Source: Nocardia sp. NBC_01503
GTDB lineage: Bacteria > Actinomycetota > Actinomycetes > Mycobacteriales > Mycobacteriaceae
DNA length: 64,000 bases
NCBI RefSeq assembly: GCF_036327755.1
Contig: NZ_CP109596.1
Span: forward strand, 7,068,001-7,132,000
Reading direction: 5' to 3'
A program made the position numbers and the translations under genes. Below the pieces are notes generated by a model. The model worked only from the letters and a program-made list of their open reading frames with translations, ran no database searches and had not been told where the DNA came from. Below, one piece after another: positions 47,688 through 55,941 of this stretch. Positions within the stretch are counted from its first letter, which is position 1. Every line of letters starts with the position of its first letter.

Positions 47688-48725
47688 TCATATCGCGCTC
47701 GCCGTCGCGGTGACCGGGTGCGCCAACCGCGGCAGCACCGATTCGCCGTAGGCCTCGAGGGTGGAGGTCTTGGCGTCGTGCTGCAGGTAGACCGCGAACT
47801 GATCCACGCCGAGCGCTTCGAGTTCCCGCAGCCGCACCAGGTGCTCATCGGGCGTGCCCAGAATGCAGAACCGATCGACGATGGCGTCGGGGACGAAGTC
47901 CGCGTGCGTGTTTCCGGCCCGGCCGTGCTGGTTGTAGTCGTAACCCTGTCGGCCCGCGATGTATTCGGTGAGCGCGGCCGGAACCTCGCTGTCGGCACCG
48001 TATTTGGCGACGATATCGGCGACGTGGTTACCGACCATGCCGCCGAACCAACGGCATTGTTCGCGTGCGTGTTTCAGTCCCGCCTCGCTGCCATCGGTGA
48101 TGTACGCGGGTGCGGCGACACAGATGGTCACATCCTTCGGGTCACGTCCGGCGCGCTCGGCGGCAGCACGCACCCGGGCAATGGTCCACGCGGTGATATC
48201 GGGGTCGGCGAGCTGGAGAATGAAGCCATCCGCCACCTCACCGGTGAGATCCAAGGCGCGCGGACCGTATCCGGCCACCCATACCGGCAGTCGCGAATCG
48301 CCCGCCCACGGCAATCGCACCGCCGTATCCCCGATGGTGACCGCCCGGCCATTGCCGAGTTCCCGGATGACACCGATGGATTCGCGCAGTGTCGCCAGAT
48401 TGGCGGGCCGCCCGCCGAGGGTCCGCACGGCCGAATCGCCGCGTCCGATACCGCAGATGGTGCGATTGCCGTACATCTCGTTGAGCGTGGCGAAGGTCGA
48501 GGCGGTGACCGTCCAATCCCGGGTGGCCGGATTGGTCACCATGGGTCCGACCACGACTTTCCGGGTGACGGCCAGGATTTGGCTGTAGATGACGTACGGC
48601 TCCTGCCACAGCAGATGTGAGTCGAACGTCCACACGTGCGAGAAGCCGTGTGTCTCGGCCACTCTCGCCAATTCCACGACCCGGGAGGCGGGCGGCGTGC
48701 ATTGCAGGACCACACCGATATCCAT
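47688..48725 (-). CDS. LLM-class (F420/flavin-dependent) oxidoreductase
   Basis: 345-residue TIM-barrel protein of the luciferase-like monooxygenase superfamily. It begins MDIGVVLQCTPPASRVVELARVAE and has FDSHLLWQEPYVI, TICGIGRGDSA and PVWVAGYGPRALDL. This resembles the TIGR03842 F420-dependent group. It is 19 bp downstream of the dihydropyrimidinase gene, in the same operon. It could oxidise or reduce a pyrimidine ring, supplying the redox step otherwise missing from the operon; this is inference. Confidence 0.88.
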   Translation of the reverse strand: MDIGVVLQCTPPASRVVELARVAETHGFSHVWTFDSHLLWQEPYVIYSQILAVTRKVVVGPMVTNPATRDWTVTASTFATLNEMYGNRTICGIGRGDSAVRTLGGRPANLATLRESIGVIRELGNGRAVTIGDTAVRLPWAGDSRLPVWVAGYGPRALDLTGEVADGFILQLADPDITAWTIARVRAAAERAGRDPKDVTICVAAPAYITDGSEAGLKHAREQCRWFGGMVGNHVADIVAKYGADSEVPAALTEYIAGRQGYDYNQHGRAGNTHADFVPDAIVDRFCILGTPDEHLVRLRELEALGVDQFAVYLQHDAKTSTLEAYGESVLPRLAHPVTATASAI

Positions 48726-48744
48726 GCGGAGCTCTCCGTTCGAC

Positions 48745-50163
48745 TCAGATGAGGTTCTGTGACAGTGCGCGTTTCACGAATCGGCCGTGCCCGGTACTGC
48801 CCCGGTACTCCCCGCCGTCGATGATCACCCGGCCGCGCGAGAGCACGGTGTCCACGTGCCCGTCGATCTCGAAGCCCTCGTAGGCGGAGTAATCCATATT
48901 CATGTGATGGGTTTTGCCGAGCCCGATGCTGGTGTGCCCGTTCGGGTCGTAGATGACCACATCCGCGTCCGCGCCGGGGCTGATGATGCCCTTGCGCGGG
49001 TACATACCGAACATGCGCGCGGGGGTGGTGCAGCAGATCTCCACCCACTTCTCCAGGGAGATGCGGCCATCCTTGACGCCCTGGAACATCAGATCCATGC
49101 GGTGTTCGACGCCGCCGATGCCATTGGGGATCTTGCTGAAATCGCCCAGCCCCAGCTCTTTCTGGCCCTTCATACAGAAGGGGCAGTGGTCGGTGGCGAC
49201 ATTGGCGACATCACCGGTGCGGATGTACCGCCACAGCTCGTCCTGATGCCCTTCCTCGCGCGAGCGCAGCGGGGTCGAGCACACCCATTTCGCGCCCTCG
49301 AAACCCGGTGCGCCCAACTGTTCTTCGAGGGAGAGGTACAGGTACTGCGGGCAGGTCTCACCGAAGACGTTCTGGCCCCTACCGCGTGCGGTCGCGATCT
49401 GCTCCAGGGCCTGCTTCGCCGAGACATGCACGACGTACAGCGGAGCGCCCGTCACGTTCGCCAGCATGATGGCGCGGTGGGTGGCTTCCTCCTCGAGCTG
49501 CCAGGGCCTGCTCGTCCCATGGAAATACGGTGCGGTGTCGCCGCGCTGGACCGCCTGCTCGACGAGTACGTCGATGGCGATTCCGTTCTCCGCGTGCATC
49601 ATCAGCACCGCGCCCAGATCACCGGCGGTCTGCATGGCGCGCAGGATCTGCCCGTCATCGGAGTAGAAGACGCCCGGATACGCCATGAAGAGTTTGAAGC
49701 TGGTGACGCCCTCGGAGACCAATTCGGCCATGCCCTTGAGAGATTCGGCATTGACCTCACCGACGATCTGATGGAATCCGTAGTCGATGGCGCATTTCCC
49801 GGCGGCCTTCTGATGCCACAGCGCCAGCGAATCCTGTACGCGCTCACCGGGTTTCTGAATGGCGAAGTCGACGATCGTGGTGGTGCCACCCCAGGCCGCC
49901 GCCCGGGTTCCGGTCTCGAAGGTGTCCGAGGCTTCGGTGCCGCCGAACGGCATCTGCATATGGGTGTGCGAGTCCACGCCGCCGGGAATCACGTACTTAC
50001 CGGTGGCGTCGATTACCGTATCGGCGGCCGCGGCCAGGTCCGCACCGAGTGCGGTGCTACCCGGTTGCACCACCGCCGCAATGGTTTCCCCGTCGATGAG
50101 GACGTCGAGCAGCTGGGATCCGGTGGGCGACACCACCGTTCCGCCGTGAATGAAGGTGCGCAT
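48745..50163 (-). CDS. hydA: Dihydropyrimidinase / D-hydantoinase
   Basis: 472-residue amidohydrolase opening the ring of dihydrouracil, dihydrothymine or hydantoins. The binuclear metal site is visible: DSHTHMQMPF (HxH), SFKLFMAYPG (carboxylated Lys), MHAENG (His), VVHVSAKQALE (His) and VATDHCPF (Asp). The ATG overlaps the stop of the upstream amidohydrolase gene (TGATG), so the two steps are translationally linked. Confidence 0.93.
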   Translation of the reverse strand: MRTFIHGGTVVSPTGSQLLDVLIDGETIAAVVQPGSTALGADLAAAADTVIDATGKYVIPGGVDSHTHMQMPFGGTEASDTFETGTRAAAWGGTTTIVDFAIQKPGERVQDSLALWHQKAAGKCAIDYGFHQIVGEVNAESLKGMAELVSEGVTSFKLFMAYPGVFYSDDGQILRAMQTAGDLGAVLMMHAENGIAIDVLVEQAVQRGDTAPYFHGTSRPWQLEEEATHRAIMLANVTGAPLYVVHVSAKQALEQIATARGRGQNVFGETCPQYLYLSLEEQLGAPGFEGAKWVCSTPLRSREEGHQDELWRYIRTGDVANVATDHCPFCMKGQKELGLGDFSKIPNGIGGVEHRMDLMFQGVKDGRISLEKWVEICCTTPARMFGMYPRKGIISPGADADVVIYDPNGHTSIGLGKTHHMNMDYSAYEGFEIDGHVDTVLSRGRVIIDGGEYRGSTGHGRFVKRALSQNLI

Positions 50164-50999
50164 CAGGGGTTCACCAGCGGTCCGTAGGCGTCCGGGCGGC
50201 GATCGCGATAGAACGCCCAGCGATCGCGCACCGTCTTGATCAGATCCATATCGAGATCGCGCACCACCAGCTCCGGGCTGGTGTCCGAGGCGACCTCCCC
50301 GACGAATTTGCCCTCGGGATCGACGAAGTAGCTGGTCCCGTAGAAATCGTCATCGCCGAGCTCCTCGATGCCGACCCGGTTGATCGCGCCGATGTAATAC
50401 TCGTTGGCGACCGCGGAGGCGGGCTGCTCCAGCTTCCACAGGTAACTCGAGAGACCACGCGAGGTCGCCGAGGGATTGAAGACGATCTCCGCGCCCGCCA
50501 GGCCCAGTGCGCGCCAGCCCTCGGGGAAGTGCCGGTCATAACAGATGTAGACGCCGACCTTGCCGACGGCGGTGTCGAAGACCGGCCAGCCGGAGTTTCC
50601 GGGCCGGAAGTAGAACTTCTCCCAGAAGCCCTTGACCTGCGGAATGTGATGCTTGCGGTATTTGCCGAGGTAACTACCGTCCGCGTCGATCACCGCGGCG
50701 GTGTTGTACAGCAGTCCGGACTGCTCCTGCTCGTACACCGGCAGCACCATCACCATGCCCAGTTCGCGCGCCAGCGCGGCGAACCGGTCCACCGTGGGTC
50801 CGGGTACGGATTCGGCGTATTCGTAGTATTCGGCGTCCTGGACCTGGCAGAAATACGGCCCGTAGAACAGCTCCTGGAAGCAGATCACCTTCGCCCCGGC
50901 CGCAGCGGCCTGCCGCGCATAGTCCTCATGCGCTTTGATCATGGACTCTTTGTCGCCGGTCCAGTTCGTCTGGACCAGCGCAGCTCGAACGATTGCCAT
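50163..50999 (-). CDS. Nitrilase-superfamily amidohydrolase (beta-ureidopropionase-like)
   Basis: 278 residues. The catalytic triad is visible as Glu43 (FQELFYGPYF), Lys116 (KYRKHHIP) and Cys153 (YICYDRHFPE). The pattern matches N-carbamoyl-beta-alanine or N-carbamoylputrescine amidohydrolases, which release CO2 and NH3 from the dihydropyrimidinase product. ATG 50999 (MAIVRAALVQ) is the family start; the frame is open to 51128. It is the first gene of the operon. Confidence 0.92.
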   Translation of the reverse strand: MAIVRAALVQTNWTGDKESMIKAHEDYARQAAAAGAKVICFQELFYGPYFCQVQDAEYYEYAESVPGPTVDRFAALARELGMVMVLPVYEQEQSGLLYNTAAVIDADGSYLGKYRKHHIPQVKGFWEKFYFRPGNSGWPVFDTAVGKVGVYICYDRHFPEGWRALGLAGAEIVFNPSATSRGLSSYLWKLEQPASAVANEYYIGAINRVGIEELGDDDFYGTSYFVDPEGKFVGEVASDTSPELVVRDLDMDLIKTVRDRWAFYRDRRPDAYGPLVNP

Positions 51000-51018
51000 A
51001 CTTTGTGATACTGCACCT

Positions 51019-51072
51019 GAAACGAATTTCGTTGTGTTACAAGTTGACGGAAACAGTTTCGTGACCGTAAAT
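51019..51072 (+). promoter_or_regulatory. Divergent promoter with two GAAAC/GTTTC-type operators
   Basis: Site 1 is GAAACGAATTTCGTT (51019-51033), containing AACGAA-T-TTCGTT. Site 2 is GAAACAGTTTCGT (51050-51062), containing GAAAC-A-GTTTC. A plus-strand promoter is suggested by TTGACG (51044-51049) and GTAAAT (51067-51072), 17-nt spacer, with site 2 inside the spacer. The minus-strand operon starts at 50999. Confidence 0.6.
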
Positions 51073-51121
51073 CCTGGGGACGACACCGTTCCCGACGCAT
51101 GCGCCATCGCAGAATGAAAGC

Positions 51122-52573
51122 GTGACAACGGAACTCGGCCCGGTCGTCCCCGATAGCGCTCCCAGCGCCACGGCGATCCCGGCCGGTCCCGACGCCGCCG
51201 ACCTGCTGTCAGGGGTGCACGACCGTACCGCCGCGGGCATAGCCGCCGCCGTCAGCCGCCGTATCCGCTCCGGCGCCCTGCCGCCGGGCACCCGCCTGCC
51301 GACGGTCCGCGAGGTCTCCCGCGTCCTGAAGGTCTCCCCCGCCACGGTCAACCAAGCCTGGCGCGCCCTGGCCGCCGCCGGGGCGATAGTCGCCCGCGGC
51401 CGCGCCGGAACCTTCGTCGGCACACCCCCGCAACCACCCCCCATCACCGCCGCGGGCCGCTACCAGCGCCTGCACTCCCAGTCCGACAACAACTTCCGCA
51501 TCGACCTCTCCCGCGGCGTCCCCGACCCCGCCCTGCTCCCCGATCTCACCTCGGCCCTGCGCGCCCTGGGCGGGGAGAACGCCATCGACGACCTCTCCGC
51601 CACCTACCTCGGCGAACCCGTGCTGCCCGAACTCGAGGCCACCGTCCGAGCAGACTGGCCCATGCGCGCCGAACGCTTCACCGTCCTGGACGGCGCCCTG
51701 GACGCGGTAGACCGCCTCCTCTCCGCCCACGTCCGCCTGGGTGACGCCGTACTCGTCGAAAACCCCTGCTTCCCACCCTTCCTGGACCTCCTGTCACGCA
51801 TCGGCGCCCGCCCCGTCCCGGTGGCCATGGACGAATCCGGTCTGCTCCCCACCGAACTGACCCACGCCCTCACCACTCACTCTCCTACAGCACTGCTACT
51901 CCAGCCCCGCGCCCAAAACCCCACCGGCGCTTCACTTTCCACCAGGCGCGTGCGCGCACTCACCGACGCCATCACGGACCCCACACTCCTGATCATCGAA
52001 GACGACCACTCGGACGGCATAGCCCACACACCCCTGCGTTCCTTGGGCAGCCGCCTCCCGCGCCAGACAGTCCACATCCGCTCCTACTCCAAATCCCACG
52101 GTGCCGACCTCCGCCTGGCAGTAGTGGGCGGGCCCGCTACCTTCCTCGACCCGGTCATCGAACGCCGAATGCTGGGCCCCGGTTGGACCAGCCGCCTCCT
52201 CCAACGCGTCCTGCTCCACATGCTCGCCGACGAAACCGCCCGCCACACCGTCGCCACCGCCCGCCACACCTACCGAACCCGCGCAACCACCCTCCGGAAG
52301 TCTCTGACCCACCACGGCATAACCATTCCCCCAGGCGACGGCATCAACCTGTGGCTCCCGGTGGCCGACGAACACGCTGCCATGATCTCCCTGGCCGCCG
52401 TCGGCATCAAGGCTGCCCCGAGCGCGCCGTTCGAGGTAACCGAACACCCTTACACCGACCATCTTCGTCTGACCATCGCCGCCGTCCAACCTTCCGATAT
52501 CCCTGAAATAGCAACCCATCTCGCCACCGCGGCCACCGCAGCGCCCACCTACCGCCGCATACGCCGTCCCTGA
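51122..52573 (+). CDS. MocR-type (GntR/aminotransferase) transcriptional regulator
   Basis: 483 residues. The GntR winged helix covers residues 36-90 (IRSGALPPGTRLPTVREVSRVLKVSPATVNQAW). The rest is a fold-type I aminotransferase domain, with QPRAQNPTGASLS, IEDDHSDGI and the PLP-lysine region IRSYSKSHGADLRLA. MocR proteins sense PLP or amino compounds. It is divergent from the pyrimidine-type operon, with two operators between them, so it is the likely regulator. GTG 51122 is the start used. Confidence 0.9.
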   Translation: MTTELGPVVPDSAPSATAIPAGPDAADLLSGVHDRTAAGIAAAVSRRIRSGALPPGTRLPTVREVSRVLKVSPATVNQAWRALAAAGAIVARGRAGTFVGTPPQPPPITAAGRYQRLHSQSDNNFRIDLSRGVPDPALLPDLTSALRALGGENAIDDLSATYLGEPVLPELEATVRADWPMRAERFTVLDGALDAVDRLLSAHVRLGDAVLVENPCFPPFLDLLSRIGARPVPVAMDESGLLPTELTHALTTHSPTALLLQPRAQNPTGASLSTRRVRALTDAITDPTLLIIEDDHSDGIAHTPLRSLGSRLPRQTVHIRSYSKSHGADLRLAVVGGPATFLDPVIERRMLGPGWTSRLLQRVLLHMLADETARHTVATARHTYRTRATTLRKSLTHHGITIPPGDGINLWLPVADEHAAMISLAAVGIKAAPSAPFEVTEHPYTDHLRLTIAAVQPSDIPEIATHLATAATAAPTYRRIRRP

Positions 52574-52617
52574 TCGGCAGCGGAAAACGGGCTGCGCCAT
52601 CCAGGAGGTTCGATACG

Positions 52618-52680
52618 ATGGCCAGGCGTAGATGTCGGGGCGGGAATCACATTGGCGCACTGGCATTTTCATTCTCATGA
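52618..52680 (+). CDS. Possible 20-residue leader peptide
   Basis: ATG 52618 is preceded by AGGAGG at 52603-52608, the best Shine-Dalgarno in the area. The peptide begins MARRRCRGG and ends AFSFS. Its TGA (52678-52680) lies 13 bp before the ATG of the secreted protein at 52694, which has only a weak ribosome-binding site of its own. It could be an upstream ORF coupling or regulating translation. There is no homology basis. Confidence 0.35.
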   Translation: MARRRCRGGNHIGALAFSFS

Positions 52681-52693
52681 AAGCAGGGTGGGC

Positions 52694-52900
52694 ATGAATT
52701 TCAAGATGAAGATTGCGGCGGGAGTCATCGCGGGAACCGCTGCGGCCGTCCTCGGGGCCGGTGCCGCTCAGGCCGATCCAAATCCACCGGTCGATCCGTG
52801 CGTCGTTCAGCCCTCGCTGTGCAGGATCGGCGGTGCCGTACAGAACGGCTCGACCAACCAACGGCAGATGGACGAGCAAGCCGGGCAATGGAATAGATAA
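52694..52900 (+). CDS. Short secreted protein, unknown function
   Basis: 68 residues. A signal peptide (MKIAAGVIAGTAAAVLGAG, cleavage near AQADP) leaves a mature part of about 42 residues with two Cys (DPCVVQ, SLCRIG), probably one disulphide. Similar exported mini-proteins are frequent in Nocardia and mycobacteria. ATG 52694 is chosen; a TTG at 52652 is in frame but would put charged residues before the signal. Confidence 0.65.
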   Translation: MNFKMKIAAGVIAGTAAAVLGAGAAQADPNPPVDPCVVQPSLCRIGGAVQNGSTNQRQMDEQAGQWNR

Positions 52901-53063
52901 GGCACTGCGGCGCGGGATGGTGGCCGCCAAGCGGCGGCCACCATCCCGCGTGACCCACACAACACGATCGAGTCGGTAGGTCATAACTCACGTAACAGCG
53001 CCATGATCGGGAATCGATGATCTCTGCGACGCTGTATGACACACGACGTTCGATGGAGGGGTT

Positions 53064-53474
53064 ATGAAGACAGTTGCTCGGAGTATTACCCGCCTCGCCG
53101 CCACGGCCGCCATCACCGGTACCGCCTTCGCGGTCGCGACCGGGGTGGCCGCTGCCGATGAGTGGCCGGAGCAGCAGCCGAACAGTCCGATCTATGTGAC
53201 CGAGACCAAGAACTTTCTGACGCCCACCGATCTCGGGTACTGGAATCCGCTCGACACCAGCCCGCGGCTGACCTCGCCGTATGGGACCGGTACTCGCATT
53301 GTGTGCACCGGGTTCCATGGCGTGTCGACCGGGTGCTGGCAGGCCGACGCGGAGGGGAATCCGCATAAGTTGGTCGCGTTGCCGTTCAACTTCCCGTCGT
53401 TCACCGGATCCGCCGCACCGGGCGGCGGGGCCAGCCATTACGTGTTCCCGGGGTTCATTCCGGGCATCGGGTAG
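53064..53474 (+). CDS. Secreted protein of unknown function
   Basis: 136 residues with a clear signal peptide (MKTVARSITRLAATAAITG, Ala/Val core, cleavage near VAAADEW). The mature part has two Cys (IVCTGFHGVSTGCW), likely bridged, and a Gly-rich end. The ATG at 53064 has GGAGGGG about 5 nt upstream. A strong terminator follows. I do not recognise the family. Confidence 0.75.
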   Translation: MKTVARSITRLAATAAITGTAFAVATGVAAADEWPEQQPNSPIYVTETKNFLTPTDLGYWNPLDTSPRLTSPYGTGTRIVCTGFHGVSTGCWQADAEGNPHKLVALPFNFPSFTGSAAPGGGASHYVFPGFIPGIG

Positions 53475-53490
53475 TTCGCACGGACGACGA

Positions 53491-53522
53491 GGGCGCGCTC
53501 CGATTTCGGAGCGCGCCCTTTT
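53491..53522. terminator. Intrinsic terminator
   Basis: Perfect 12-bp stem (53491-53502 with 53507-53518), 4-nt loop, then TTTT on the plus strand. It lies between the convergent secreted-protein and ABC exporter genes. Confidence 0.9.
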
Positions 53523-53531
53523 CTGTGCCGG

Positions 53532-55292
53532 TCATGCCACGGCGAGGACCTCGTCGCGGGCGAGCAGGTCGGCGTAGAAGCCGTTGCGGGACAGCAGTTC
53601 CGCATGGGTGCCGCGTTCGACCACGCGGCCGCGGTCCAGCACCACGATCTGATCGGCGTTGCGGATGGTCGAGAGGCGGTGGGCGATGGTGATGGTGGTG
53701 CGGCCTTGCGACAGGGCGTCGATGGCGGCTTGGACCTCGCGTTCGGTGCGGGTGTCGAGTGCACTGGTGGCCTCGTCCAGTACCAGGATCGGCGGGTTGC
53801 GCAGGATGGCCCGGGCCACGGCCAGGCGCTGTTTCTCGCCGCCGGAGAAGCGGTAGCCGCGTTCGCCGACCTTGGTGTCGTAGCCGTCGGGGAGTCCGGC
53901 GATATGCTCGTGGATCTGGGCGGCGCGGGCGGCGGCGTTCAGTTCCTCGTCCGTCGCATCGGGTTTGGCGAAGCGCAGGTTCTCGGCCACCGAGGCGTGG
54001 AACAGATACGTCTCCTGCGAGACGACCCCGACCGTGGCGGACAGGTCCGCGAAGCTCAAGTCGCGCACGTCGATTCCGTCGACGGTGATGCTGCCCGAGC
54101 TCGCGTCGTACAACCGCGCGGCGAGGTAGCCGAGAGTCGTTTTACCCGAACCGGTTTCACCGACGATCGCCAGGCTGGTGCCCGCGGGGACGCTGATATC
54201 GATGTCGTGCAGCACATTCCGGCCGGCGGGGTCGTAGGCGAAGCCGACATGGTCGAAGCGCACCGCACCGGTGACACCCTCGGCGGGCAGTGGCACGGGA
54301 TGTTCGGGTTCGGCGATATCGGGTCGCAGATCCAGGTATTCGAAGATCCGGCCGAACAGCGCCATCGAGCTCTGCACCTCGACACCGGTCGAGAGCAGCA
54401 TGACCGCGGGACGCAACAGCCCGGCCTGCAAGGTCGTGAAGGCGACCAGGGTGCCGATGGAGACCAGCGGATGTCCTGCGGCGACGGTCGATCCGGCCGC
54501 CCAGTAGACGACCGCGGGCATGGCCGCCATGACGATGGCGATGGTCGACTGCCGCCAGCGCCCGGCCATATTGGAGCGAATCTCCAAGTCCACCAGGCCA
54601 CGTGACTCCTTCGAGAAATCGTCGACCAGCGCCGGAGACCGGCCCATGGTGCGGCCCAACAGGATTCCGCTCACCGAGAGCGACTCCTCGACGATCGCGG
54701 ACATTCCGGCGAGCTGCTTCTGGCGCTGCCCGGTGATGCGGCGGCGCTCGGAACCGACCCGGCGCGAGATCCAGACGAAGAACGGCAGCATGAGCAGCGA
54801 GACCAGGGTCAGTCGCCAGTCGAGGGCGAACATGGCGATCACGGCCGCGAGCACCGAGGTGAAGTTGGAGATCAGCGAGGTCGCGGTCGAGGTGACCGTG
54901 GACTGCATACCGCCGATGTCATTGGCGATCCGCGACTGCACCTCACCGGTGCGGGTCGCGGTGAAGAACGAGAGCGGCATGGATTGCAGCCGCGCGTAGA
55001 CCGCGGTGCGCAGATCATGCATGACCTCCTGGCCGACCGCGGTCGACAGGTAGGTCTGGAAGACGCCGAAGACGGCGGTGAGCGTGGCGACCGCGATCAT
55101 GCCGAGCGCCAGCAGCGTCAACAGTCCGGTCCGTCCGTGCGGCAGGGCGTCGTCGATGACGCCGCGCACCATGAAGGGTGAGGCCAGTCCCACGATCGAG
55201 GACAGGGCGACCAGCGCACCCACCAGGGCGAGCCGGGAACGATACGGGTGGAACAGCCGGAGTATCCGGCGAAGTTCGGATCGGGCGGCCAT
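53532..55292 (-). CDS. ABC exporter half-transporter (MdlB/MsbA type)
   Basis: 586 residues. Six transmembrane helices occupy residues 15-300, including the coupling segment FTATRTGEVQSRIANDIGG. The nucleotide-binding domain has Walker A GETGSGKTT, signature FSGGEKQRLAVARAIL and Walker B ILVLDEATSALD. It forms a homodimer or pairs with a partner not seen here to export lipids or drugs. It is divergent from a MarR gene, with two dyads between them, which suggests inducible efflux. Confidence 0.92.
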   Translation of the reverse strand: MAARSELRRILRLFHPYRSRLALVGALVALSSIVGLASPFMVRGVIDDALPHGRTGLLTLLALGMIAVATLTAVFGVFQTYLSTAVGQEVMHDLRTAVYARLQSMPLSFFTATRTGEVQSRIANDIGGMQSTVTSTATSLISNFTSVLAAVIAMFALDWRLTLVSLLMLPFFVWISRRVGSERRRITGQRQKQLAGMSAIVEESLSVSGILLGRTMGRSPALVDDFSKESRGLVDLEIRSNMAGRWRQSTIAIVMAAMPAVVYWAAGSTVAAGHPLVSIGTLVAFTTLQAGLLRPAVMLLSTGVEVQSSMALFGRIFEYLDLRPDIAEPEHPVPLPAEGVTGAVRFDHVGFAYDPAGRNVLHDIDISVPAGTSLAIVGETGSGKTTLGYLAARLYDASSGSITVDGIDVRDLSFADLSATVGVVSQETYLFHASVAENLRFAKPDATDEELNAAARAAQIHEHIAGLPDGYDTKVGERGYRFSGGEKQRLAVARAILRNPPILVLDEATSALDTRTEREVQAAIDALSQGRTTITIAHRLSTIRNADQIVVLDRGRVVERGTHAELLSRNGFYADLLARDEVLAVA

Positions 55293-55328
55293 AGGCGCCT
55301 CCTTCCACAGACAATCGCTCCCAATAAC

Positions 55329-55373
55329 TGAGCTAGACTCACAATTATTCCATACAACAGTGAGCTATGCTCA
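55329..55373. promoter_or_regulatory. Twin MarR-type operators, ABC exporter / marR promoter
   Basis: TGAGCTAGACTCA (55329-55341) and TGAGCTATGCTCA (55361-55373) are two near-identical 13-bp dyads with starts 32 bp apart (about three helical turns). The second includes a -10-like TATGCT (55366-55371) that would place the marR transcript start at or next to its ATG (55379). Confidence 0.7.
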
Positions 55374-55378
55374 GCGAT

Positions 55379-55810
55379 ATGGAGAAGGCGACCGACGGCG
55401 ACCTGCCCGACCTGTATCTACGCACCGCCAAGCGCATCCGGCACGCCCAGATGGCCAACCTCGAACCGCTCGGCCTGACACCCGCGCGCGCCCGCGCGCT
55501 GCGGACCCTGGCCCGCGCGGGCGAACCGCTGCGCATGTCCGATCTCGCCGAACGCCTGGGCATCGTGCCGCGCTCGGCCACCACCGTCGTGGACGCCCTG
55601 GAATCCGCGAGCCTGCTCACCCGCACCCCCGATCCGGCCAATCGGCGCGCGATTCTGGTCAGCCTCACCGAAGCGGGGCACGCGCTCCTGGCCCGTATGG
55701 CCGATGCGCGCGTTCAGGCCGCGCGGGACCTGTTCGCCAACCTCTCCCCCGAACGCCGCGAAACCCTGCGCGAGATCCTCGCCGAACTCGACGCGGCCGC
55801 ACAGGGCTGA
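55379..55810 (+). CDS. MarR family transcriptional regulator
   Basis: 143 residues. The winged helix is LRMSDLAERLGIVPRSATTVVDALESASLLTRTPDPANRR, with the beta-wing Asp-Arg pattern. The N-terminal and C-terminal helices form the dimer interface. ATG 55379 is chosen because an earlier ATG (55367) lies inside the operator; no ribosome-binding site is seen, which fits a leaderless mRNA. It probably represses the divergent ABC exporter and itself. Confidence 0.88.
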   Translation: MEKATDGDLPDLYLRTAKRIRHAQMANLEPLGLTPARARALRTLARAGEPLRMSDLAERLGIVPRSATTVVDALESASLLTRTPDPANRRAILVSLTEAGHALLARMADARVQAARDLFANLSPERRETLREILAELDAAAQG

Positions 55811-55897
55811 ATCCACCGAGCAGGCCGGATCCCGGCCACAAGCATGCTGGGATGACGGGCAGTTCGGCGCACCGGGATGACGGATGCCGGGACACGA

Positions 55898-55930
55898 AAA
55901 GGCCGCGCTCCCAAGGGGAGCGCGGCCTTT
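55898..55930. terminator. Intrinsic terminator of mpa
   Basis: Perfect 15-bp stem (55898-55912 with 55916-55930), 3-nt loop, with A/T tracts on both flanks. It lies 12 bp past the mpa stop and can also serve the convergent marR gene. Confidence 0.9.
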
Positions 55931-55941
55931 CGTTTGCGAAC

